Source: Alentia gelatinosa
Taxonomy: Eukaryota > Annelida > Polychaeta > Phyllodocida > Polynoidae
Direction of reading: 5' to 3'
DNA: 64,000 bases
Assembly: GCA_950022655.1 (NCBI GenBank)
Contig: OX465584.1
Span: forward strand, 57,029,789-57,093,788
This document shows positions 1 through 10,177 of the stretch, piece after piece; position 1 is the stretch's first letter; every line of letters begins with the position of its first letter. A program made the translations under genes and the position numbers. Below the pieces are notes generated by a model that was not told the DNA's origin, searched no databases, and saw nothing but the letters and a program-made list of their open reading frames with translations.

Positions 1-155
1 ATCTCTTATCATCGTATCTTATATACGCGGAGTGCTCGCTTACACGGGGTTAGATTAAACATCTAATAGAGGGAAAGATTTCCGTTCCAAGCAAAAATGG
101 CCGCTGACACGGGGTGACCGCTTACGCGGGGTGTCCGTTAGGCGGGGTTCTACTG
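1..155 (-). mobile_element. Family B MITE, truncated at window edge
   Basis: The right end reads as the inverse of the B terminal repeat (GGCGGGGTTCTACTG followed by TA). Several TTACGCGGGGTGTCC-like blocks and the internal 'catctaatagaggga' segment match the other B copies. TA at the end and a CAGT-type terminus fit the pogo/mariner group. No transposase is visible, so it is non-autonomous. Confidence 0.75.
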
Positions 156-175
156 TACCTTAAAACTTCTATCTA

Positions 176-278
176 CAGTAAAATCCCGCTTCTGGGACAC
201 CTCACTTAAGGGGACATCCCACTTAAGGGGCCACCTTGCTTAATGGGACACTTTCCACGGATCGGAGGGTGCCCCCTT
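176..278 (+). mobile_element. Family B' MITE fragment (CAGTAAAATCCCGC type)
   Basis: Starts with CAGTAAAATCCCGCTTC and carries repeated CACTTAAGGGGAC blocks. This is a subfamily distinct from, but clearly related to, the CAGTAGAACCCCGCC elements. It is cut off on the right by the adjoining A element. The same B'-A order recurs at 4465-4850. Confidence 0.65.
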
Positions 279-280
279 TG

Positions 281-555
281 CGTCCACCTACTACGATAGA
301 ATCGTAGACCTACCGATATGGCACCGATATAAAATGTCAAAATCGGTGCCATATCGGAAATGTGCAAAATCGTAGACATTTGTCTAGACAAGCCAATCCA
401 CCACGCATTTTATGTGTTCTTTATCGGTGTCTAATCGCAGAAACATGGTCAACTGCCCCGATATTAGGTAACCTTCCGACGCGATTTTGATTTTTTATCG
501 GGAGGTGCATCGTAGACCATATCGGAGCCATATCGTAGTAGGTGGACTTCGGACC
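281..555 (-). mobile_element. Family A MITE (Harbinger-like)
   Basis: Bounded by CGTCCACCTACTACGATA and its inverse TATCGTAGTAGGTGGAC. The interior, including the CGACGCGATTTTGA block and a smaller inner hairpin, is shared with eight other copies here. There is no coding capacity. The 3-bp TWA flanks of better copies support PIF/Harbinger mobilisation. Confidence 0.8.
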
Positions 556-690
556 TTACTGTACATTAAATTTTTGATGTCACTGTATCTATGTATGCTT
601 CCTTTTATGTACATGTGGGAGTATGAAATATCTAAAATAAAACTCATTTCCATGAGAGATACTACTAATAAACAAAAACAAAAAAACTAG
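556..690 (+). repeat. Duplicated flank, shared with 4851-4955
   Basis: This A/T-rich stretch, with 'gtacatgtgggagtatgaa' and 'ctcatttcc.tgagagatact', follows A1 and recurs immediately after A3. B', A and this flank were therefore probably copied as one block, or belong to a longer composite repeat. Confidence 0.55.
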
Positions 691-1640
691 TAATTCACCT
701 GCATCTGTGTGATATTCTCTCTGTACCTAGTTCAGTGTATGTGGGTATGTTACTGCGTCTTTTCAGATATATGGCACACAATAAGTTGTCTGATGAGTTT
801 GACCTTTTACCCTTGGCACAGTCTCCACATTCCGGCCTGAGTCATTGTTAATTTTGGTCGGGTTGTTCTCCTCTAAGCGGCTGCAGCATACCCACACTGG
901 ATGAATCCATATACCCAGTTTTTACACATGACCTATTGGAGGATGTCATAGCTAGTTAGCGTTAAGCTAAAACAATGTGCGAAGGAAAATGCTTGCCATT
1001 GCAAGAAGGGCGTGGTAGGAACTTTGTGAGGTTAATGAGAGCATTGTTTTATAAATTGTTCCCACAGCAGCAATACTATGGAGTTTTGTGTTGTTTTTTT
1101 CATATCAGGACACCTCCATTATATGACGGATTTCCTTAGTGTACACATACAACAGAAATTCAATCAACGGCTCATTCTCATGAAACCAGTGCATAAGAAA
1201 TTCCAGCCGTTTCCACAGTCCGAGTATCTGCCCTGTGTATCATATGGTGTTTTTTTTTACTTAATTGACTGCGGTATTCAAAGGGGAAAATAGTAAAACC
1301 AGCCATCCACTTAATAAAATATTTCTATTTACAAGACATGTTTTTCAGGGTTTATTGGATTATCTTTGGTGGGTTTTTTTTCACTTATTTTGACCCCCTG
1401 GAAATCTTAATATAGGTATTTAACCCATGAAACCTATAATACTCCTCGTGCACTTGATTAGTTCTGTTAAGTGAGAAAAAGATTGTTTGTATGACCTTTA
1501 TATTGAAGAAATTTGGAGAAAAAAACCTAGTCAATTGGAGCATCAAGCTGTTGGTTCGATTGCTGTAATAATTTCATCTTCACACATTTTTGAACCTGTA
1601 TAAAGACCCGTTTTGAATTTCTTTTGGGAGGTTGTTCGCT
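691..1640. other. Unassigned non-coding stretch
   Basis: A/T-rich with short poly-T runs. No stop-free frame of convincing composition, no terminal repeats and no match to other parts of the window was seen. Confidence 0.4.
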
Positions 1641-1860
1641 AGAAAACCCCGGTGTCCTCACTCACTCACCACCCACACCCCGATCCTTCCTTCCCCCCCC
1701 CCCCCTCCCCCGGCCGGCCCCCCTTAATCTCACAAACCACTCGGTACTCACCCCTGATCTCCGCCCCTCCGTCAGATACCTTTGATCCCGCCGATGATCC
1801 AGTTAGCCCTCGATCCCGGTCACGACCCCTGGTGGGGGGTGGGTGAACTGCGCCCCCGGT
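1641..1860. repeat. C-rich low-complexity tract
   Basis: Runs of C and CCCAC/CCCCTCCC with a 14-base C run near 1690. The short ORFs here are products of composition. A polypyrimidine asymmetry of this kind can form non-B DNA. Confidence 0.6.
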
Positions 1861-1954
1861 AGACGGCGCGACGGTGCACGTGTCACTATGGTAACGCAGA
1901 CAAACAGACTGGTATTAGAGAAAGTGTCACACACTCTGGGACGTAGTAAAGGGC

Positions 1955-2060
1955 TATTCCATTTTTTTCTTTTCTTCATTTGCACTCTACATAGGTACAT
2001 ATGACTAGCCTCTGCATAGCAGATTTTCAGGCTAGACTCTTTGACAGCGTACAATTGCTT
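1955..2060 (-). mobile_element. LINE 3'-UTR fragment
   Basis: Carries 'gcctctgcatagcagatttt', which recurs at 2450-2475 inside the 3' region of the LINE fragment next door. It is bordered by a T-rich run, meaning an A-rich tail on the minus strand. I read it as a separate, severely 5'-truncated copy of the same non-LTR retrotransposon. Confidence 0.45.
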
Positions 2061-2394
2061 ATCATATTTGAATCCTCCACTGTATAACTATATATACAAG
2101 CTGAATATGAAAAGGGCGAAAATTCAATGAGAGTAAATGGGGAGCCGGAGGACGATGAACTTACTTGTTGGTCTAATTTTGACCTGATTTAGACAAACCT
2201 GGTAAAATCAACACGATGGATTTGCGATGGTATGTCTTGTTATATATATATTTTTTTTTTTTTTTTTTGAGAGGACTTCATTTCTTTCATATTATACAAT
2301 CAGGTGGGTTTACACTTATTGTTTTGGCAGATTCACAATATTACATTTCTCTTACACTTTCTACCATGTTTTTTTTTCGGCCCTTCTCCCGATT

Positions 2395-2643
2395 TTTTTG
2401 TTTTTTTAATTTTTTTTTAATTTAGGGTACTGTAAGGAGGTACAATAGTAAGCCTCTGCGTAGCAGATTTTCAGGCCACTTTTCTCTTGACATAGTAGTT
2501 ACACAGATCGGTAAACTGTCCTCGACATTTGAAAGTATGTACATAGTGATTATGAGGTAATGGAGTCGATGGTACGAGTGCTATAAGGATCCCAAAGTTT
2601 ATACTTAGTTGCATGTTCGATTAAGTTAACCAACCATTACAAT
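2395..2643 (-). mobile_element. LINE 3' UTR and A-rich tail
   Basis: On the minus strand this lies directly downstream of the reverse-transcriptase remnant at 2644-2830. It contains 'gcctctgcgtagcagatttt' and ends in a long A-rich tail (T-rich at 2395-2430 on the plus strand). Order and strand fit the 3' end of one non-LTR retrotransposon insertion. Confidence 0.5.
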
Positions 2644-2830
2644 TTAGTCGTAGGAGTGATAATATTTTAATCTCAAATGTTTTTTAAATTTTCCTAGACT
2701 TCCTTCCTGAATGTCGACAGGCAGTTCATTCCAGTCTGTCATGTTTACATACAAAGGGCTCCTTCTATAAAACGAGGTTTTGGGCCTTTTTAACTTTATA
2801 ACTCTTTTCCTTTGTTTTGTTGTTGTTGTA
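2644..2830 (-). pseudogene. C-terminal fragment of non-LTR retrotransposon reverse transcriptase
   Basis: Minus-strand translation ending at the stop at 2644-2646 includes SFYRRSPLYVN, then MTDWNELPVDIQ, then LGKFKKHLRL. The order 'tryptophan-Asn-x-Leu-Pro ... Ser ... Phe-Lys' is the usual C-terminal tail of CR1/jockey/Rex-like LINE ORF2 proteins, which fold back after the polymerase domain. Only about 60 residues remain and the catalytic YxDD region is absent, so it cannot be active. The fragment is open in one frame, which suggests it is not very old. The LINE clade is not resolved. Confidence 0.7.
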
Positions 2831-3040
2831 TGGATAAGAATAGAATAGATACAATCTGACTGCCTATACCTGATACTCTAGTTTGATTGCCATCTTAGAG
2901 TTGCGCGATATGTCTTAAATCTATATATGTCGTGATACATAGCGCGCGATATCGCATGTATGTTTTGGTGCTCCACCACCGCAACACCTCAATACACCTC
3001 ACGGCAAATATGCATGCGGTTATTCAAAACCTAGCAAGAT

Positions 3041-3745
3041 TTAGCAAGACAACCAATTCGTGACCAGATAGGATTTAGTCATTAACTAGAAACAATTGAT
3101 ATGTTCATCATTGATGAATGGGCTTGGAATCATTAAAAAGAAGACTTTTTAAAAAGTTTGGTTTTTATTCAGTATATGGATCATTTTCTGTAACTTGGCA
3201 CCCAGCTAACCTGTGATTTCTATAACTGCCTTTGCAGGGTCCAAATATGTCAATCACCAGTCAGACAATTCTTAACATCACTTCGGTATCTGATGACTTG
3301 TCATGGTCAGCTAGGCACGCCTCTAAGGCCCGGCGTCCACCTACTACGATATGGCTCCGATATGGTCTACGATGCACCTCCCGATAAAAATATCAAAATC
3401 GCGTCGGAAGGTCACCTAATATCGGGGCAGTTGACCACGTTTCTGCGATTAGACACCGATAAAAATCCCATACAATGCATGTTGGATTGGTTTGTCTAGA
3501 CATATGTCTACGATTTTGCACCTTCCCGATATGGCACCGACTTTGACATTTTGTATCGGTGGCATATCGGGAGGTCTACGATACTAAGACACTGGGTCTC
3601 TGCCCCCTACCAATGTCACAGAGTTGGGAAGCGAATAGTGAAGGGTTAGGTTTTTGCAGCAGGCGCAGAGTCCATGCAACCTCTCCAACCTCTCTAACCT
3701 TTAGGCAGCGTATTTGAACGTGAGGATCCCACGCTCAAGGTGTTT
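3041..3745 (+). repeat. Block Z1 (paralogue of 7081-7490), interrupted by family A
   Basis: Shared landmarks with Z2 are 'catgttcatcattgatg', 'ggtcagct', 'cacgcctctaa', 'gacactgggtctctg', 'accaatgtc.cagagttgg' and 'cccacgctca'. The element at 3327-3583 is missing from Z2, so Z2 shows the pre-insertion state. Confidence 0.7.
3327..3583 (+). mobile_element. Family A MITE inserted in block Z1
   Basis: Starts GGCCCGGCGTCCACC after 'cctctaa' and ends near 'ggtctacgata' before 'ctaagacactgg'. The right terminal repeat is eroded. The paralogous unfilled site is 'cctctaagactaggacactgg' split around 7331-7352. Confidence 0.8.
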
Positions 3746-3801
3746 GTGTACGAGGAAAGAAGTGGTCAGCAGTGAAACATGGCTCTGAATGTTTATGAAT
3801 A

Positions 3802-4547
3802 CAGTAAAATCCCGCTTCGGGGACACCCCGCTTAAGGGACCAAGCCGCTTAAGGGGACAGCCCGCTTAAGGGGACAATTTCCTTGGAATTTTTTTTTTTT
3901 TTTTTGAAAAGGTTTTATTGACAGAAGGCATCATACACTAGGTCCATGATTTTCAGCCTAACCGTCAGTTAGGTGACAAGAAAAAAAGCTCAAAAGAGCA
4001 CAACAAATACAGACGTAGACTAATACAAACAGTGGACGATAAATCAGCTTCCAGGTTACCGGTTATCATTCTTAAAGTTCTCTTCACAGTCATTTCCATG
4101 TGTTGGTATTCTTCAGTATTCGTGGGATTCATCAAGTCATTTTAACCTCCTAAAGGGGTTGTATATTAGCTCCTTGGGTGCTGATGTCATGTATAGACAG
4201 TTTTGCCATTCATTGTTATGGAATGGAAATTTTTCCCTCTATTAAAAGTTTATTTTAACCCTGATTAAGGGGTCACCCCACTTAAGGGGTCACCCTGTTT
4301 AAGGGGACAGTTATTTTGGTACAAGATGCTTCTTAACCCCGCTTAAGGGCATTTTGGAGGGACACCTTATCAAATCTGATGTTGTGTGGTTATAACAGTG
4401 TATCTATGATAATATCACCTGTATAAAGGTTTTATATACTACATAGCCCAAATATCGACAGACTGAACCCCCAATTAAGGGGGCACCCCGCTAAAGGCGA
4501 CCCTTTTCTTCAGAACGGAGGGTTACCCCTTAAGTGGGGTTTTACTG
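3802..4547 (+). mobile_element. Family B' MITE with retroposon inside
   Basis: Perfectly placed ends: TA|CAGTAAAATCCCGC on the left and GGGGTTTTACTG|TA on the right. The body consists of repeated CCGCTTAAGGGGACA-type blocks. A poly(T)-led foreign segment at about 3889-4225 splits it. TA duplication and CAGTAAAA ends fit the pogo/Tigger branch of Tc1/mariner. Confidence 0.8.
3889..4225 (-). mobile_element. Retroposed 3' end with poly(A) and AATAAA
   Basis: Read on the minus strand it ends in a ~19-base A run preceded by CAATAAAACC, a poly(A) signal at normal distance. Flanking 'ttggaat' and 'atggaat' may be the target-site duplication. The source could be a LINE or an mRNA retrocopy; I see no recognisable protein. 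Confidence 0.6.
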
Positions 4548-4567
4548 TACACCAACATGTAGTTTAA

Positions 4568-4850
4568 GGCCCGCCGTCCACCTACTACGATAGAATCATA
4601 GACCTCCCGATATGGCACCGATACAAAATGTCAAAATCGGTGCCATATCGGGAAGGTGCAAAATCGTAGACATATATCTAGACATGCCAATCCACCATGC
4701 ATTGTATGGGGGTTTTATCGGTGTCTAATCGCAGAAACCTGGTCAACTGCCCCGTTATTAGGTGACCTTCCGACGCGATTTTGATGTTTTTATCGGGAGG
4801 TGCATCGTAGACCATATCGGAGCCATATCGTAGTAGGTGGACTTCGGACC
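4568..4850 (-). mobile_element. Family A MITE
   Basis: GGCCCGCCGTCCACC on the left and its inverse GGTGGACTTCGGACC on the right, flanked by TTTAA and TTA. It sits just downstream of B2 and is followed by the same flank as the copy at 281-555. Confidence 0.85.
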
Positions 4851-5039
4851 TTACTGTATATATTAAATTTTATGTATGCTACCTTGTATGTACATGTGGG
4901 AGTATGAAATATCTAAAAAAACTCATTTCCGTGAGAGATACTACGAATAAACAAAGTTGCTCTTGAGTTCTCTTATATTGGCGTTTGTTTCAGATTAGAT
5001 AATGTTTCTAAACAGGAGTGAAACTTCTCTAGATCCTCT

Positions 5040-5235
5040 AGATCCCTGAAGTTCCTACGTCACAACCAAGATGGCCTCCCTTCTCCTTCCGGTTGACAAG
5101 ATCAAAAATGGCAAAAGACGTGGAGAAAAAGCGCGACGGCTGAAACAACCAGATCCGACGCCGACCAAAATGCCAGAAAGGAGATCTAGGCACAAGCAAA
5201 GCACAAGAGCGGCAAGACACGTGCCGGTATGAAGG
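5040..5235 (+). promoter_or_regulatory. Promoter-like island with 53-codon ORF
   Basis: A G/C-richer single-copy segment holding TACGTCAC (CRE-like), AAGATGGC (YY1-like), CTTCCGG (ETS-like) and CACGTG (E-box). An ATG at 5071 opens a 53-codon, strongly basic frame ending at 5230-5232 (begins MASLLLPVDKIKNGKRRGEK, 12 lysines/arginines by residue 35). A GT at 5227 could be a splice donor. It may be a first exon with its promoter, or chance. I recognise no protein family. Confidence 0.25.
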
Positions 5236-5318
5236 GTGGAACTAATCGGTAAATGGGTTGGGAGCGTGTGGGGGGGGGGGGGGGAAGGGAAAGGGATCGG
5301 GAAGGGGAGGGGGTTATG

Positions 5319-5761
5319 TAGACTGGCTCCAGTCCCTGCATCCTATGTCTACTCTCCTCGCTGGGATACAGGGACTAGTAGAATCGGTAATGGTGTTTCT
5401 GGCTCTGTATAATATTTCCAACACTCTCCATACAGATATCATGGCTACTGGTCAGATATCTGTTGGGAGATTGATATCCTCTCACTTTGATCTTAATCGG
5501 GTCACAGTCAGGAGTAGGCTAAATTTATTGCTATGACAACACAGGCAGCCAGGGAACTGGAGGAAGGGGTGGGGAGGGGTAGGAGGAGGTATAGGGTTAC
5601 AGGGAGTGGCTTGGAGCCATAAACAGGAGATTCTCTGTTTCTACTGGACAAGTCTTTGATTCATGGGCCAGTCAGAGAAGGATACATACTTTAATGAACT
5701 TTATTCTGATTGTGATTAATCATTTAATGAATGTTCATAATCAAAGACTTGAGCAAGTCTA
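5319..5761 (+). mobile_element. Family R element
   Basis: The terminal repeat TAGACTGGCTCCAGTC matches the inverse of the right end GACTTGAGCAAGTCTA at 14 of 16 positions. The middle carries 'gctatgacaacacaggc', 'gacaagtctttgattcatgg' and a G-rich tract, as in the copies at 25.5, 47.2 and 51.9 kb. It is non-coding. Confidence 0.8.
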
Positions 5762-5809
5762 GGGGTTATGCAACGGGGGCACAGGGCCCAGCGTTAGCTG
5801 ATTAAGCCT

Positions 5810-6180
5810 ACAACACTCAAGCTGCCTCCGCACGCACAACCCAACAATGGCGGCCCGATTGGAATGTCAGCCGCGGAGAATGGCCAAAATGACGATCTTC
5901 GATCAGACGGAATAATAGAAAACCGCCGACAATGCGGCCTAATAATGACAAATTCAGAAGGCCCGTCAGTCGAGCTTCGCGGAGCCGTGGCGTGCCGGGC
6001 GCCGCCATTGTGGTGCTTCTGGTAAGGGCGGCCGCGCGACGCGCCGGCCCGATGGGGACAAAGCGCGATTGAAACCTCCTGGACGCTGGATTTACCGCTG
6101 GTGCCAACAATGCCATTGTCTGACTGTCTTGGAATGTATCTAGGGACTAATCAAGCGTGGTCACGTGCACATAATACCCC
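5810..6180. promoter_or_regulatory. CpG-rich single-copy island with SOX-type motifs
   Basis: No similarity to the repeat families. Contains ACAATGG (about 5843), CCATTGTGG (about 6004) and the inverted pair ACAATGCCATTGT (about 6106-6118), the arrangement bound by SoxE dimers in other animals. It also has CACGTG near 6170 and many CpGs. Inferred cis-regulatory element; conservation is untested. Confidence 0.4.
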
Positions 6181-6274
6181 TGCACACCCCTGCACACACC
6201 CTGCACACACCCTTTCCCGCAACCATTATCTGCCTGACCGCGAGAGGGCAGCACAAGAGGCCCACAAGGTTTAA

Positions 6275-6714
6275 TCAACCTTTTAATTTTTTTTTTCTTC
6301 CCGCGCTCTCGAGCTTTGTCTCGCTCTCTTTCTCTCGTTCTCTCCCTTTCTGAGCCATTTGAGTTGTTACAAATTGAAAAGTGACGCAAAATAAAACGCA
6401 AAAAAAAATTGTAAGAAGCGGAAGAAGAAGCTTACAGGACGCCATGGTTACTGCTTCTGTTGCCTTCTTTCTTCAAGAAAATCCTTGCATTTAAGAAATT
6501 GATCTTTACAAGAGGGTTTAGTGTTCTGAATTATATGCATTTATTGTATCGTGTAAAAAATGTGCATGGAAATCTTTTCGTAAGAGTTTCAAGGCAGGTT
6601 ATATTCTCATTTTGTTGATTATATTTCTTATATCATCTCATGATCATCCTGCCAGAGAACCACACTGAATCTCCTAGTGTATCAAAGTTATATCACGTCA
6701 TTTTTATATGTAAC
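6275..6714. other. Unassigned spacer with CT-rich run
   Basis: A CT-repeat-like run (tctcgctctctttctctcg) at 6312-6350, then A/T-rich sequence. A GAGAGGGCAGCA near 6242 resembles a CTCF core. No coding signal was seen. Confidence 0.35.
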
Positions 6715-7079
6715 TTAACCCTTTCAGAGCAGGAGGATGCCTCAAGGCATTACCACTGTACGGCAGGAAGATGCCTTAGAGCATCTTTTTTTTTTTTTTT
6801 TCAAAATCATTTTTTTCAAATTCAAGATGAATTCGCAAAATTCCTTCGGATTATCAAAATCATTAATGTATTTAAGGGGTTAAATATTATTAAGAAATAT
6901 GGAGAAATAAATTGAATAAATCAATTTGTGGAGAAAATGGCGTAAATCATGGCAAAACACGCCTGCCATTCACACGTTCACTATGTAACGTCTTCCTGCC
7001 TCTAGTATAGGCCAACGTCGATGGTGGCGCTACCTCTGCTTTCCCGCCCGTGTGAGGCGTGCGGCTGTTAAAGGGTTAA
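6715..7079 (+). mobile_element. Family W MITE (piggyBac-like)
   Basis: TTAA|CCCTTTCAGAG on the left and GTTAAAGGG|TTAA on the right. TTAA duplications with CCC/GGG ends are the piggyBac signature. Two hairpin units beginning GATGCC sit exactly 34 bases apart (6736 and 6770), the same period as the giant array at 29.4 kb. No transposase. Confidence 0.75.
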
Positions 7080-7080
7080 T

Positions 7081-7490
7081 CTAATAAGGTTGGTAAAACG
7101 TTGCTTATAAGTAACAAGGGACAAATGGCATGTTCATCATTGATGCATGACCGTGGAATTATACAACAACAAAAAACAATTAATAGGTTCAGTCTATAGG
7201 TTATTTTCTGTAGGCCCCCAGCTAGCTTGCCATTTATGCAACTACCTTTCTAGGATCTAAATATATAAATCATTAGTGGTTTTATTAGGTATTTCAGTCT
7301 ATGGTGACTGGTCACGGTCAGCTGGACACGCCTCTAAGACTAGGACACTGGGTCTCTGCGCCCTACCAATGTCGCAGAGTTGGCACGCAGATAGTGAAGG
7401 GATGATTTTTGCAGAATACTGAAAGTCTATATAACCTCCCCCTAACCTAGGCAGCGTTTATGAGCGTGTGACCCACGCTCAATAAGATGT
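7081..7490 (+). repeat. Block Z2 (paralogue of 3041-3745)
   Basis: Shares ordered blocks with Z1 and retains the empty site for the family A insertion at about 7331-7345. Confidence 0.65.
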
Positions 7491-7552
7491 GAGAAGTTTA
7501 GATGGAAAGGTGATGTGGTACGAATAGTTTCACATCATTTTATGATCCTCAT

Positions 7553-7712
7553 TGGGGCCATCCATAAAGTACGTACACACTGAGGGAGGGTTGGGGGTCA
7601 AAGATTTTGGAAATTGTGCGTATGCTTTGTTCTATTGCGTACAAGAGTGGGGGTGTGGAGGGTCCAAAACTTCAGAAATTCTGTGTACATACTTTTTGGA
7701 TGACCCCATATC
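7553..7712 (+). mobile_element. Family T element
   Basis: GGGGCCATCCATAAAGTACG on the left is mirrored by 'acatactttttggatgaccc' on the right. Internal blocks 'tgcgtatgct' and 'attgcgtacaagagtgggg' recur in the copies at 38.7, 55.4 and 56.1 kb. Superfamily unassigned. Confidence 0.65.
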
Positions 7713-7849
7713 TATTTTCTCATGTATATAACTAGCATAATTTCTCTCTGGGATTATGAAGATATTTGTAGTCTACAATGCACTTATCACATACGACTGA
7801 TTTTGGAGGAATAATATACTAAGAAAGAAACTGATGAGTGTTTGAAGCA

Positions 7850-8404
7850 CTTCAGAAAATTCACTCGGCTATCGCCTCGTTCATATCCATGAGCCCTCCA
7901 AACTCGATGGCATACGGGGACACAGACCCAACACGAATATGTTTCTGATTGTATCTTAGCCTGGATATAGTTATCTGTTTATCACCCATTAATTAACCCT
8001 TTAAGGACGGGTGCCTGCGGCCACCCTACTCCTGTAAAGACGGGTGCTGGTGGCAGTTTGTCCCGCTAGAGGACGGGCACATAATGGTTAAAACACATAA
8101 TTCAAGTTTGGTATCATGTGATACGATATATAATGATGAATACTTTTTTTGTATAGAAATATTGAATATGGTGTCATATCTACATGTTGTGAAGATTATA
8201 TGAATATTGCTCTAATATTTCTTTGTTAAAACATTTTTGAAAATATTGGAACAATGATGCCTCAAGGAATCATGCGTCTTTAGTGCAGTGATGCCTCCAG
8301 GCATCATGCGTCCTTAAAGGGTTAAGTATGCGTTACCGTACTAGCATGCCTGTTGAGAACGAGTTCCTAATGTTAAGCCTACGGACATTTATATCAGGCT
8401 AAGA
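7850..8404. mobile_element. Head/tail element interrupted by family W
   Basis: The head remnant 'ttcactcggctatcgcctcg' (7860-7880) matches the I-type head at 28.58 kb. Tail ends 'atcttagcctggatata' (7961-7977) and 'ttatatcaggctaagat' (about 8390-8405) are inverse. The W element at 7993-8325 sits in the tail at a TTAA. Confidence 0.55.
7993..8325 (+). mobile_element. Family W MITE (piggyBac-like)
   Basis: TTAA|CCCTTTAAGGACGGG and GCGTCCTTAAAGGG|TTAA, near-perfect terminal inverted repeats. The right end holds two GATGCCT hairpin units at 8256 and 8290, 34 bases apart. The left end has degenerate units about 33 bases apart. Confidence 0.85.
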
Positions 8405-8629
8405 TGAAGATAAAGTTGTTTTTTTTTTGTTTTTTTTTTTGCATCGGACTCAACACGCCTCGTCCCCGACCGTAAGATGAAGATAAAGGTTAAATGAGGC
8501 CTTAGTCTGTGAGTGTCACGCCTGTTATTGTAGTGTGAGGGACGTAATGACTTAATGGTCGTGTCATATTTATATGTGTTCACTGGTCCTGTCATAATAC
8601 CCCTGGCTGTGAATGAGTCTCGAGTGTAA

Positions 8630-8911
8630 GGCCCGGCGTCCACCTACTACGATATGGCACCGATAAGCCCTACGATGCACCTCCCGATAAAAAATCAAAA
8701 TCGCGTCGGAAGGTTACCTAATATCGGGGCAGTTGACCACGTTCCTGCGATTAGACACCGATAAAACCCCCATACAATGCGTGGTTGATTGGCATGTCTA
8801 GACATATGTCTACGATTTTGCACCTTCTCGATATGGCACCGATTTTGACATTTTGTATCGGTGCCATATCGGGAGGTCTACGATTCTATCGTAGTAGGTG
8901 GACGCCGGGCC
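8630..8911 (+). mobile_element. Family A MITE, intact
   Basis: TAA|GGCCCGGCGTCCACC ... GGTGGACGCCGGGCC|TAA. Ends are perfect and the TAA/TAA flank is the clearest 3-bp duplication among copies, as expected for PIF/Harbinger elements. Confidence 0.9.
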
Positions 8912-9082
8912 TAAATATAACCATAATGAGTCCTGATATTCATCTGCTTATTAGTTACGTTATGATCTAGAATTAGATACGGCAGGATTAGTGCGTCCAC
9001 AATGATGTACACACCTGTCTATGCGTTTTGAAATGAGCAAAGAATTCTGATGCTTCAGGATCTTATGTTCTTTGTTTCATAT

Positions 9083-9569
9083 ACAGTAGAACCCCGCCTA
9101 ACGGACACCCCACGTAAGCGTACACCTGCAATAGCGGACACCTTTCCTTGGAACGGATCCCTCTATTAGATATTATAGAGGAAACCCATGAAAGTTTAGG
9201 GTCTGAGCCTGTATCCCATCGAGTTTGAATCCCATAGTAATTCACAAGGCGAAGCCGCGTGAATTACTATGTGATTCAAATGAGATGGGATTGAGCTCTG
9301 ACCCTAAACTTGAATGGGTTTCTGAATTTATCTCACCTTTATTATTGACTAATGGGCTAACATTTGTGACATTATCCCCCATTAGATATCTTTCCTAAAT
9401 ATCTAATGGGTGTTAGATACGAGTTTCCAATGTTGAGTCTATGGAGAAAAAATATCTGGGGTGAGATAATTATCTAAACACCATATAAGCAGTCACCCCG
9501 CGTAAGCGGACACTTTGGCCCGGAACGGACGGTGTCCGCTTACGCGGGGTGCTCCTGTAGTCTACTGTA
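9083..9569 (+). mobile_element. Family B MITE with nested D element
   Basis: Begins CAGTAGAACCCCGCC after TA and ends CTACTG|TA. Its middle is split at 'ctctattagata' by the D element at 9174-9469, after which 'caccccgcgtaagcggacac' resumes. D is therefore the younger insertion. Confidence 0.8.
9174..9469 (+). mobile_element. Family D hairpin-head/tail element
   Basis: The head runs from TATAGAGGAAACCCATGAAA through an apex at 'aaggcgaagccgcgtgaatt' back to 'aacttgaatgggtttct'. The tail is TTTATCTCACC ... GGGGTGAGATAA. Nested in B. Confidence 0.8.
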
Positions 9570-10140
9570 TACTAGGAGAGTGACAGCGAGACAGACTTTA
9601 ATTGCATGAAGTCATCAGCAGACATTTTTCTGGATAACCACTGCTATATATACAAGGAGTACAAGGAGTACAGAACTTCATAAATACAAGTATTAGGCAC
9701 TGTATGCTGCTACAAAGGGATGTACACAGCAGAAAAATGGGAATGTATCATAAACAATGTAACAGTGAATAAAAGTTCTGAATTTTTTTTTTGATATATA
9801 AACAAACCCATCTGGACAATAATATATCATCATATTGGTCTTTTCAAGGCCAAGTCCAATCCTTCAAGATGGCTGCTTATCATCGTTCCTTTTTGGAGAC
9901 TTTGTGCAAGGTGTGCATGATGTAAGCAATAATTTTCACTTCCGGTTAAAAAAAAAAGAATTTTTTTTAGAGACTCATCTTGGCAATATATAATACAAAC
10001 ATTAACTTCATATTTCAAGTTGGACACTCTACCATGTATAATGAGGAAGTATTCCATTCATTCATCATGAAGATATTGGGTCACACATGTACACATGTAT
10101 TTACTCTATACCTACTGCCGTAAGTGATGTAATTACTACA
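9570..10140. other. Unassigned A/T-rich spacer
   Basis: Contains a short tandem 'tacaaggag' pair at 9652-9670, CAAGATGGCTGC (YY1-like) at 9866-9877 and poly-A/T runs. No gene signal. Confidence 0.35.
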
Positions 10141-10157
10141 CGCTACTCCCCATGATG

Positions 10158-10177
10158 TACTGCACAGCTGTGCAGTA
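10158..10177. repeat. Perfect 20-bp palindrome
   Basis: TACTGCACAGCTGTGCAGTA is exactly self-complementary, centred on CAGCTG. A related TGCAGTA...TGTACTGCAC hairpin lies in the L tail at about 12863-12886. Confidence 0.7.
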
